Shown here: in pieces, positions 1-6,325 of the stretch
Position numbering within the stretch: position 1 is the stretch's first letter
Layout: the number at the start of each line of letters is the position of its first letter
NCBI GenBank assembly: GCA_964528445.1
Contig: CAZGSL010000042.1
Location: forward strand, 1-14,475
Length of the DNA: 14,475 nucleotides
Reading direction: 5' to 3'
Origin: JAXHMM01 sp964528445
Lineage (GTDB): Bacteria > Bacteroidota > Rhodothermia > Balneolales > Balneolaceae
Program-made: the position numbers and the translations under genes
Notes under the pieces: generated by a model
What the model was told of the DNA's origin: nothing
What the model saw: the letters and a program-made list of their open reading frames with translations, nothing else
Database searches by the model: none

Positions 1-2520
1 GACGGTGCCGACAACACCACTGTTACCGTTCAGCTTAAAGACGAATTCGGCAACGATCTGATACGGAACGGCGACAACGTCACGCTCAGCACGACGGCCG
101 GATCGCTCTCCCCTACAAGCGGAACGACCACCGACGGTGCCTTCACCACCACCATAACGGCCGGGACGGCGGTGGAGACGGCCACGGTAACCGCTTCGGT
201 AAACGGCAACGCACTGGCGGCCGAATTGGACATTACCATTACGGAATTCAACGAATGGACGGGCGACGCCGGCGGGAGTCCCTCCAACCAGACCGACTGG
301 GAGAATACCGACAACTGGACCCTAGGCAGCCTGCCTACCACAGGTGAGGTGGTGCAAATCCCCTCAGGACTCTCTGCCTATCCCGTACTCGACGGATCCA
401 GTCCCACCCTGGATATCCTCAATATCGAAGCCGGAGCCAACGTGACGATGGACGGGCAGACGATTACCATCAATGAGGAAATTACCGGCGACGGAAGCTT
501 CTTCGGCAACAACGGCATCGTCAATATTCTAGGAGACGTCAACCTGGCCAACTTCATCGCTGGCTCCTCGGTGATCAACATCACCGGTTCTTCCGAACAG
601 TCCATCTCCGGGGATTTTACGGCCGATACGCTCAACATACAGCAGAATACCACCGGCAACGACTACATGGAGGCCTTCTCCCAAATTAACATAGAAAGCG
701 GCAACACCCTGACCATGGGACCCGGCTCAGAGATGGTGGCCTTCGACGAGGTACAGATCGACGGCATGCTGGTAGGCAACGGCTCCAGCTTCCGTTTCGG
801 AGGAGACGTAACCGGCACCAACATCTCCCTTACGGATACCGACGTCACGTTCAACGGGACCACCCCGCAGGAGATTAACGGGATGCAGGAAATCCGGGAC
901 CTGACCATCAGCAACGCTGCCGGTGTCACGGTTCAGAACGATCTCACGGTCACCGACACGCTTACCATCAGCACCGGAAAACTGACCATCGCCTCCGGTT
1001 TCAGCTTCGCCTCGAATATCAAGGAGGGAAACACCTCGAACCTGGAGATGCTGCGCGAAATTACCGCGCCCTCCGGCTGGCGGATGATCTCCCCTCCCCT
1101 GGACGCCACCTACCAGAACCTTTTCGACAGCACGATTACCCAGGGCTATCCCGGGGCCGACTACTACGATTCCAGCAATCCCGATTCGCTTCAGCCCAAC
1201 GTCCTCTGGTACGATGAAACCTTCCCTGGGACCGACAACCAGCGGTGGCGGGCGCCGTCGGACGCCTCCAACAACGTGATCCCCGGCAGGGGGCTCTTCG
1301 TCTTCTTTTTCGGTTCGGAATCCGGGGACAGCCGTTACAACAATCCACTGCCCGACACCCTGAGCATCAACGGCGAGGAGTTCGACGGCGACGGTACGGA
1401 GTTCGCCTTCCCTGTAACGTATACGGCCGAGGCCGATACCGGCTTCAACCTGGTGGGCAATCCCTTCGCCGCGACCATCGACTGGGACGACGGGAACTGG
1501 ACCAAGAACAACATTGACAATACCATCTACATCTGGGATGCCTCCACCAACGACTACAAGGACTGGAACGGGTTTACCGGTTCGCTGGGAGACGGCCTGA
1601 TTCCCCCCTTCCAGGGATTCTGGGTGAAGGCGAACAGCGCCAACCCCGATCTGGTCGTGAATCACTCCTCCAAAACCGTCGGGGGAACCTTTCAAAGTCC
1701 CGTAAGCGGGGGTCGGGAGCCGGTTGCCATGGGACTCGAACTGGAGGCCGGGGGACTCTCCAAAACCACCCATATAAGCTTTACTCCGGGAGGCAGGTCG
1801 GACAAGGACCCGATGGACGCCTATCGCATTCTGCCCTTTGAGACCGACACCTACCTGGAGCTGTTCACCATGTTTGACGACGGTTCACAGCTCTCGATCA
1901 ACAACCGCGCCCGCGCATTTGCCAATCCCATATCTCTCCCGATCTACGCCGGGGGATTCGTGGACGGGGATCCGATTTCCGGGGAGGCCACACTTACCTG
2001 GCCCAAATTCAAGAACGTGCCCGAAGCCTGGCGTATCACCCTTGTGGATAACGAAAACGGCCAGGAAATCAACCTTCGGGAGCGGAACTTCTACTCATTT
2101 TCCCTATCCGGAGCGGCCGCCGGTGACAGCACCGCGAAAAGCCAGGTGGTCAATTCGGTTTCCCGCTTCCAGCTGGCCGAAAAATCGATGGCTAAAAGGC
2201 AGAACGCCCGATTCACCCTGAAGATCGACCCAGGCTCCGACGCGGTCGACCTGCCCGAAGAGTACGAACTGGGCATCAACTATCCCAACCCCTTTTCCGA
2301 GAGCACCACCATCCGGTTCGGAACTCCTGAGGAGAGCGTGGTGCGGCTGCACATATACAACATCTTGGGCCAGAAGGTACGGACGATCGTCGACGAGCAC
2401 TATCCGGCCGGCTATCACGAGTACCAATGGGATCCCTCCTCCCTGGCCAGCGGGGTCTACCTCTATGTCATGGAAGCCGGCGGCAAGCTGCTCTCCAAGA
2501 AGATGACCTACATCAAATAA
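1..2520 (+). CDS. T9SS-sorted surface protein with invasin-like Ig domain (5' truncated)
   Basis: The frame is open from base 1, so the true start lies upstream; the internal GTG at 172 is not a convincing start. The visible part is 839 residues. Residues 1-80 look like an invasin/intimin Big_1 domain (VTVQLKDEFGN, then a GSLSPTSGTTTDG turn). Residues about 85-340 are Asn/Thr/Gly-rich short strands (repeated NIxxG and LTIS patterns), probably a beta-helix-like or stacked beta region. From about 355 a GWRMISPP segment starts, a module often seen just before T9SS tails. Residues about 755-839 form a type A sorting domain (NYPNPF at 760-765, then VRLHIYNILGQKVRT, a GVYLYVM strand and a basic end). 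Known role of such tails: export by the type IX system and attachment or release at the cell surface. An adhesin or matrix role is inferred from the Ig domain and the fimbrial genes next door. No substrate can be named. Confidence 0.85.
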   Translation, partial: DGADNTTVTVQLKDEFGNDLIRNGDNVTLSTTAGSLSPTSGTTTDGAFTTTITAGTAVETATVTASVNGNALAAELDITITEFNEWTGDAGGSPSNQTDWENTDNWTLGSLPTTGEVVQIPSGLSAYPVLDGSSPTLDILNIEAGANVTMDGQTITINEEITGDGSFFGNNGIVNILGDVNLANFIAGSSVINITGSSEQSISGDFTADTLNIQQNTTGNDYMEAFSQINIESGNTLTMGPGSEMVAFDEVQIDGMLVGNGSSFRFGGDVTGTNISLTDTDVTFNGTTPQEINGMQEIRDLTISNAAGVTVQNDLTVTDTLTISTGKLTIASGFSFASNIKEGNTSNLEMLREITAPSGWRMISPPLDATYQNLFDSTITQGYPGADYYDSSNPDSLQPNVLWYDETFPGTDNQRWRAPSDASNNVIPGRGLFVFFFGSESGDSRYNNPLPDTLSINGEEFDGDGTEFAFPVTYTAEADTGFNLVGNPFAATIDWDDGNWTKNNIDNTIYIWDASTNDYKDWNGFTGSLGDGLIPPFQGFWVKANSANPDLVVNHSSKTVGGTFQSPVSGGREPVAMGLELEAGGLSKTTHISFTPGGRSDKDPMDAYRILPFETDTYLELFTMFDDGSQLSINNRARAFANPISLPIYAGGFVDGDPISGEATLTWPKFKNVPEAWRITLVDNENGQEINLRERNFYSFSLSGAAAGDSTAKSQVVNSVSRFQLAEKSMAKRQNARFTLKIDPGSDAVDLPEEYELGINYPNPFSESTTIRFGTPEESVVRLHIYNILGQKVRTIVDEHYPAGYHEYQWDPSSLASGVYLYVMEAGGKLLSKKMTYIK

Positions 2521-2710
2521 TTCCTCTCCAGTGAGCCCAGTCCCTCACCATTTAATATTAAAATGTATTAATCGGGGGGCAATTTTCGATGATCTGTGCA
2601 TCAGGTTTGTTACTTTGTATGCAATTGTGACATCTGGGGGCGGCCGGGGATCCGGCAATCGACAAGGTATAAGCGATCATAACGGTCGCAATGCTCAAAC
2701 AGGAGGACTG
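2521..2710. promoter_or_regulatory. Intergenic leader upstream of the pilin-like cluster
   Basis: This 190-base gap separates the T9SS protein from the first pilin-like gene. It holds a perfect 12-base AT palindrome, TTTAATATTAAA at 2551-2562, a G6 run at 2574-2579, and TTACTTTG at 2610-2617. The last is one base off the Bacteroidota -7 consensus TAnnTTTG, but I see no properly spaced TTTG -33 element, so a promoter here is a guess. I see no convincing hairpin plus T-run terminator for the upstream gene. The change to AT-rich sequence suggests a regulatory region for the fimbrial operon. Confidence 0.3.
2701..2706 (+). promoter_or_regulatory. Strong Shine-Dalgarno AGGAGG fixing the start of the first pilin-like gene
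   Basis: AGGAGG ends four bases before the ATG at 2711. This is the only textbook Shine-Dalgarno among the fimbrial genes. It decides that translation begins at 2711 and not at the in-frame ATG at 2531, which would add 60 residues with no signal-peptide character. Confidence 0.75.
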
Positions 2711-3298
2711 ATGACTGGAATTGGTCCATTTATGCTTCGCGTATGCCGGGAAGCTCATTTGGGGGAGATAAATTTACACTTCACCAGTAGGGTGATTTCC
2801 GCTCTGCTGGTACTCCTGCTGACCTATGTTGGCAGTGCGGGGGGGCAGAATAACAATACTCCTTTCTCCTCTTCCTCTTCGGTATCCGCCAACGTGGAGG
2901 TAATCCACCTGGAACTGGAGCTGCTGACCATACGAGGTGTTCGCCTGGACAAGGTACAGCCGAGTGAAGGCGAGGTTTATGTAAATCCCATAACCAATTC
3001 GAACGCGGGATTGATGAAGGCCGAAGGCAGCCCGGAAGCGGCGATACGCATCACCTTCCAGCGCCAGATGAACCTGGTCCACGAGTCGGGTACATCCTCA
3101 CTTACTTTTTTCTACGAAATTGCCGGTAACAACAGAGAAAACCAGAGTTCGGCGGAACTTATTACCAACTCCTCCCGGGGATTTGAGCTGAACGAAGATG
3201 GAGAATTTTTCATTTGGATTGGCGGCAGGGTGGACATCACCACAGCCATCAGCGGCAACTACGAAGGGGAATTCACCGTGGAGGTCGAGTATATTTGA
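2711..3298 (+). CDS. Secreted pilin-like subunit 1 (DUF4402-like C-terminus)
   Basis: The 195-residue protein starts at the ATG behind AGGAGG; an alternative in-frame ATG is at 2732. Hydrophobic residues 28-42 form a signal peptide with an unusually long n-region, probable cleavage before Gln46 (SAGG|Q). The mature part has no cysteine and is built of short alternating strands. It ends with a WIGG motif (169-172), a GNYEGEFTVEVEYI strand, Gly 14 residues from the end and a penultimate Tyr. The same ending recurs in the next subunits and matches the motif by which PapD-type chaperones recognise pilins. It is the first of three genes packed almost without spacing, so probably one polycistronic unit. 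A G7 run (2839-2845) lies at the end of the signal peptide, where slippage would shift the frame. The pilin role is inferred from the C-terminus and the chaperone and usher downstream; tip or minor subunit cannot be told apart. Confidence 0.75.
   Translation: MTGIGPFMLRVCREAHLGEINLHFTSRVISALLVLLLTYVGSAGGQNNNTPFSSSSSVSANVEVIHLELELLTIRGVRLDKVQPSEGEVYVNPITNSNAGLMKAEGSPEAAIRITFQRQMNLVHESGTSSLTFFYEIAGNNRENQSSAELITNSSRGFELNEDGEFFIWIGGRVDITTAISGNYEGEFTVEVEYI
3280..3284 (+). promoter_or_regulatory. Candidate Shine-Dalgarno GGAGG for a TTG start
   Basis: GGAGG lies inside the end of subunit 1, ten bases before the TTG at 3295. The TTG shares TTGA with the preceding TGA stop (3296-3298), a typical arrangement for translational coupling. 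It supports the TTG start over the out-of-context ATG at 3214. Confidence 0.5.
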
Positions 3299-3876
3299 CC
3301 CGAAGCGAAACAGCCATAGCAACCGCTTTTATCCTGTTCTTATCCCTCCTCGTCCCCGTCTGCACCGACGCACAGGAGATCGATTTCAGTTCGTTCAGCA
3401 ACTATACCGTAAGCGTAGAGACGGAGCCGGGATTCGAGTCTCTTGATTTCGGAAACGTGATCGCGGGGGAGGGCGAAATTACGGTCAACCTGGGAGATGA
3501 TCCCGGGATGGCAGTCCTGGCCATTACCGGTGCCCCGTACCTGGATGTCATTGTAACGGTAACCAAGCCGAACGCGCTCCTGCCGATGGAGGCAGGTGTC
3601 AGCGACGAGATTCCCTTTACCTCCCTGCAGGCAGCCTATGCCAACCACGGCGCCAACAACTACCTGCAGGCCAAAATGATGAACGGACTGCAAGCCCGCT
3701 TTCCGATACTCGAACGCCAGAGCACGCCACCCGGACCGCCCCCCACACCGCCGAGGGAAGGGGTAGAACCACCCACCGAAACCGCGTTTTTGTATCTTTG
3801 GGGCACCATCAACGTTGGCGATATAGCCGGCGGAACCTACTCCGCTACCATCGACGTTACCGTGGAATACAACTGA
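3295..3876 (+). CDS. Secreted pilin-like subunit 2, TTG start, proline-rich insertion
   Basis: I choose the TTG at 3295, which overlaps the stop of subunit 1 by four bases and puts a clean signal peptide at the N-terminus (hydrophobic 7-22, probable cleavage TDA|Q27). The ATG at 3214 would prepend 27 residues read out of frame through subunit 1. The protein is 193 residues. An FESLDFGNV segment (47-55) matches the LDFG element of DUF4402-type proteins. QAAYANHGAN (112-121) is nearly repeated in subunit 3. A Pro-rich stretch (about 144-160, PPGPPPTPP) interrupts the fold before the LYLWGTINVG strand. The end has Gly at -14 and penultimate Tyr (VEYN). The mature protein has no cysteine. Family resemblance and position between other subunits argue for a fibre subunit exported by the chaperone and usher encoded downstream. 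Function is inferred. Confidence 0.75.
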   Translation: MTRSETAIATAFILFLSLLVPVCTDAQEIDFSSFSNYTVSVETEPGFESLDFGNVIAGEGEITVNLGDDPGMAVLAITGAPYLDVIVTVTKPNALLPMEAGVSDEIPFTSLQAAYANHGANNYLQAKMMNGLQARFPILERQSTPPGPPPTPPREGVEPPTETAFLYLWGTINVGDIAGGTYSATIDVTVEYN

Positions 3877-3877
3877 T

Positions 3878-4441
3878 ATGTACTTCCGTTTACAAGACAT
3901 AAAACCGTATTCTTCGATCCTGCTGGGAGTCACCGGCCTCCTGGCCCTCCTCCTGTTACCCCGGCCGGGCGAGGGCCAGTTTCTGCGCATCTCCATGGAG
4001 GTCGAATCGGAGCTGAGAACCCAGACGGTACAAACGTTGCAGTTTGGGGATCTGTATCAAAATGCGGGTCCCGTACAAGTAGCAATGGGCGAAGGCAATA
4101 TGGGCATCTACTCCATTTCGGGCAATCCGACCCAGTGGGTACGCGTTACTCTCGACACGCCCGAGCTGCTGCGTCACGCCGACCGTTCGCTCGGTGACAG
4201 TCTGGAAATCTCTATCCAGGCGGCCTATGCCAACCAGGGGGCTAACAGGGTGGAAGACGCACAGCTTTTCAGCAACGGAGAAGCGCAGTTCCAGATGATG
4301 CAAAACGCCGCCACACTTACCTCCACCCAGATGATGAGGGACGTAACAACCTATATTTACCTATTTGGGGAGATCAGTGTGGGAAACGTAGAGCCCGGCC
4401 TCTACGACGGGCAGATTGTCATGCAGGTGGAATACCTTTGA
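3878..4441 (+). CDS. Secreted pilin-like subunit 3
   Basis: The ATG lies one base after the TGA of subunit 2, so this is the third member of a tight cluster. The 187-residue protein has hydrophobic residues 13-28 followed by PRPGEG|Q34, an export signal with a somewhat proline-rich end. Residues 50-60 (TVQTLQFGDLY) correspond to the LDFG element. IQAAYANQGAN (113-123) is nearly identical to subunit 2, showing recent common ancestry. The C-terminus has IYLFGEISVGN, then Gly at -14, GQIVMQVEY and a penultimate Tyr. There is no cysteine at all. Together with subunits 1 and 2 this looks like a tandem array of diverged paralogous pilins, probably minor or adaptor subunits. Which one is at the tip cannot be decided from sequence. 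Confidence 0.75.
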   Translation: MYFRLQDIKPYSSILLGVTGLLALLLLPRPGEGQFLRISMEVESELRTQTVQTLQFGDLYQNAGPVQVAMGEGNMGIYSISGNPTQWVRVTLDTPELLRHADRSLGDSLEISIQAAYANQGANRVEDAQLFSNGEAQFQMMQNAATLTSTQMMRDVTTYIYLFGEISVGNVEPGLYDGQIVMQVEYL

Positions 4442-4477
4442 AAAGACGTACAAATAATATATAACTAATTAATTTTT

Positions 4478-4491
4478 ATATTGATCAATAT
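4478..4491. repeat. 14-base perfect AT-rich palindrome upstream of the chaperone gene
   Basis: ATATTGATCAATAT is its own reverse complement. It sits in an 86-base AT-rich gap (4442-4527) between subunit 3 and the chaperone, 36 bases before the chaperone ATG. It could be an operator or chance in AT-rich sequence. The chaperone start has no Shine-Dalgarno, so an AT-rich leader of the Bacteroidota kind is plausible and this gap may hold a promoter. Confidence 0.4.
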
Positions 4492-4527
4492 CATGCACGT
4501 ATTATTAATATTTCCATTAATTGTATC

Positions 4528-5370
4528 ATGAAAATTTTATCGAAATACCTCCTTTTATTACTAGGTCTCATCCTGTTCTGTCCGGCGAAAAGCCTTTCGC
4601 AGATCTCCATTGCTCCCACGACACTGTTCATAGACGACCAGAATCGTTTCGCTACTATGCTGGTCCTGAACGGTTCCGACCAGCAGCAGGAGGTTTCGAT
4701 CGAATTTGACTTCGGCTATCTCACGGCCGACTCCGTCGGCAATACCCGGATGACCTACGAGGATTCACTAGCAGAGGATGAGTACTCCATAGCGGACCGC
4801 ATCCTGGGTTTTCCGCGCAGTTTCACTCTTCAGCCCAACCAACGCCAGTTGGTGCGTCTCACCGTTCGAAATACGGGAGATCTGCCCGACGGCACGTACT
4901 GGACCCGGGTCAGAACCATATCCAATCCCGTCAGCCCTTCCATCGACCAGCAGACCGAGGAGGGAATCAACGCCCAGATTAATTTTCGATTTGAGCAGAT
5001 AACCAGCGCGTTTTACAAGAAGGGAGACGTATCCACCGGCCTCGAGATAACCAACAGCCGGATGGAAATGGACCGGGAAACCGACATGGGTGAAGTTATC
5101 CTGGATGTTGCTAAAACCGGAAATTCACCGTATATCGGTCAGGTGACCCTGCAAATACTGAATCTGGAAGGGGAAGTAGTAACAGAATCATTAAATTCGG
5201 TGGCGATTTTTTTCAACACCATCAGAAGTATCCGGTTTGACGCCAGTGAGATGCCGCCGGGCCGATACACAGCGGAGCTCCTTTTTGAAACAAGCAGGCC
5301 TAATCTCGAAGACGCACAACTGGTACAAGCCGATCCCATCTCCTATCAATTTGATTTCGAGAGCGAGTAA
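4528..5370 (+). CDS. PapD-like periplasmic fimbrial chaperone
   Basis: The 280-residue protein has a signal peptide (hydrophobic 8-18, probable cleavage SLS|Q25). The mature part begins ISIAPTTLFIDDQNRFATMLV, which aligns with the first strands of PapD/FimC chaperones. FTLQPNQRQLVRLTVRN (99-115) matches their conserved P-x-G/N-Q-x-x-x-R-L segment, and LPDGTYWTRVRTIS (119-132) the following strand. A second Ig-like domain covers about 165-278, so the length is slightly above the usual 230-250. Such chaperones fold pilins by donor-strand complementation in the periplasm and deliver them to the usher. In my hand alignment the PapD Arg8 position reads Thr32 and the Lys112 position reads Ser160, so the classical carboxylate anchor seems absent, as in archaic-type chaperones. 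The cysteine at 18 is not in a lipobox. The neighbouring pilin-like and usher genes support the assignment. Confidence 0.8.
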   Translation: MKILSKYLLLLLGLILFCPAKSLSQISIAPTTLFIDDQNRFATMLVLNGSDQQQEVSIEFDFGYLTADSVGNTRMTYEDSLAEDEYSIADRILGFPRSFTLQPNQRQLVRLTVRNTGDLPDGTYWTRVRTISNPVSPSIDQQTEEGINAQINFRFEQITSAFYKKGDVSTGLEITNSRMEMDRETDMGEVILDVAKTGNSPYIGQVTLQILNLEGEVVTESLNSVAIFFNTIRSIRFDASEMPPGRYTAELLFETSRPNLEDAQLVQADPISYQFDFESE

Positions 5371-5554
5371 TCGTCCAATCCCCCCCCCTTCGTCTTGTCC
5401 TCACAAAACAGGTTCACAAGACTACTGAGCCCTATTTGGATTAAGAATTCCTAATACAAACAGGGGCGAATTAAGGTATTTTAACTTTAAATATCTCCCT
5501 CTCTTCTATATCATGGATATGAAATTAAATGAGTAACACCATCTGCACTAGAAG
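5371..5554. promoter_or_regulatory. AT-rich leader of the DUF4402 pilin-like gene, with a C9 tract
   Basis: This 184-base gap holds nine consecutive C residues (5380-5388) just after the chaperone stop, then an AT-rich stretch. TAACTTTA (5482-5489) is close to the Bacteroidota -7 box TAnnTTTG, but no TTTG lies 19-21 bases upstream. The composition and the terminator after the next gene suggest a separate promoter for the DUF4402 gene. No definite promoter can be assigned by eye. Confidence 0.35.
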
Positions 5555-6121
5555 ATGAAAAAGCTAATTGCTGTCTGTCTCTTACTTTCTGTGGCAGGGA
5601 TAAGTAATCTTGCATTGAGTCAAAGCGCAGTGGATAATACAGAGGCTGTGGCAACGGTGGATGTATTTACCCCTATTACCATTGATCATGTACAAGACCT
5701 CGATTTTGGTGAAATTCTCAGTAACGAAACTACCAATCCCTCAGTAGATCCCACGGTTTCGGGCGAGGAAAGTCAAAGTGCAAAATGGGAGGTAAGCGGT
5801 TCATCTTTCGCCGGTACAACCGTAAATCTTTCATTTAATCTGCCCGAATTTTTGTCGAATAATGGAACTGATATACCAATAAATTTTGGCTCTACTTCTG
5901 CAGTGTGGAACTCTACTGACAATGCAGGATCCGGTACCACCTTTGATCCCGATAACCCAGGTACAGAAGCTACTGACATTGATTTTTCCTCAGATAATGG
6001 TGCTGACGGAAATATTTTTGTCTGGCTTGGAGGAACGCTGGATGTTTCGGGTTTTGGAGGTAATATTCCTGAAGGAAACTATACGGGTGACATTACCTTT
6101 ACCGCCGACTACGGTTTTTAA
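5555..6121 (+). CDS. DUF4402-type secreted pilin-like subunit 4, candidate major subunit
   Basis: The 188-residue protein starts MKKLIAVCLL with a clear signal peptide, probable cleavage ALS|Q23. The body follows the DUF4402 pattern: ATVDVFTPITIDHVQDLDFGEIL (33-55, abutting strands ending in LDFG), a Gly/Asn/Thr-rich middle, IFVWLGGTLDV (154-164) and a closing GNYTGDITFTADYGF strand. The key Tyr is here antepenultimate and not penultimate. Mature cysteines are absent. It lies between chaperone and usher and is followed by its own hairpin terminator. GC is clearly lower than in the neighbours (about 32-47% in lines counted by hand, against about 60% in the usher), which may reflect high-expression codon use or separate acquisition. 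The major-fibre role is inferred from this expression layout. The Shine-Dalgarno is weak. Confidence 0.8.
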   Translation: MKKLIAVCLLLSVAGISNLALSQSAVDNTEAVATVDVFTPITIDHVQDLDFGEILSNETTNPSVDPTVSGEESQSAKWEVSGSSFAGTTVNLSFNLPEFLSNNGTDIPINFGSTSAVWNSTDNAGSGTTFDPDNPGTEATDIDFSSDNGADGNIFVWLGGTLDVSGFGGNIPEGNYTGDITFTADYGF

Positions 6122-6154
6122 TCACTTATTTAATACGATAAATCGGCTTTTAGT

Positions 6155-6198
6155 AAAAAAGGCTGCTACCGGTTAAGGGGAGCAGCCTTTTACATTTT
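6155..6198 (+). terminator. Rho-independent terminator after the DUF4402 pilin-like gene
   Basis: A perfect 10-base stem, AAAGGCTGCT (6158-6167) with AGCAGCCTTT (6181-6190), encloses a 13-base loop. It is preceded by an A-run and followed by a T-rich stretch. It should separate subunit transcription from the usher and so allow more pilin than usher to be made. The A- and T-runs on both sides could make it work in both directions. Confidence 0.85.
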
Positions 6199-6254
6199 AC
6201 CCGTTCTCAATACCGACTCCCTTCACCAAAGAGCCGTTATCATGGACCCTGCTT

Positions 6255-6272
6255 CAATATTAAGTTATATTG
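6255..6272. repeat. Small inverted repeat CAATAT/ATATTG upstream of the usher
   Basis: CAATAT (6255-6260) and ATATTG (6267-6272) flank a six-base spacer, 53 bases before the usher ATG. The right arm contains TATATTG, a weak resemblance to a Bacteroidota -7 element. Since a terminator lies upstream, the usher probably has its own promoter in 6199-6325, and this repeat is the only structure I see there. The usher start has no Shine-Dalgarno. Confidence 0.3.
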
Positions 6273-6325
6273 CCCCAGGAGTGATAAAGTAATATCTACG
6301 CCTTCTATCATTGTAACGGCTGTCC

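Noticed and set aside
727..1773. 348-codon open frame on the minus strand inside the T9SS protein gene
   Set aside because: Antisense shadow with Gly/Val-rich low-complexity translation and no domain signature.
2531..2710. N-terminal extension of subunit 1 from the ATG at 2531
   Set aside because: It would add 60 residues without signal-peptide character and ignore the strong AGGAGG just before the ATG at 2711.
3214..3294. ATG at 3214 as the start of subunit 2
   Set aside because: It would read 81 bases out of frame through the conserved end of subunit 1 and push the signal peptide inside the protein. The TTG at 3295 with a GGAGG fits better.
4573..4584. Possible lipoprotein signal at the cysteine of the chaperone (LILFC)
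   Set aside because: The residues before Cys do not fit the lipobox (needs small residues at -1 and -2), and a good SPase I site lies a few residues later before Gln25.
5513..5536. Seven-codon leader peptide (ATG GAT ATG ... TAA) before subunit 4
   Set aside because: No Shine-Dalgarno and no attenuator-like structure behind it; an ORF this short is expected by chance.
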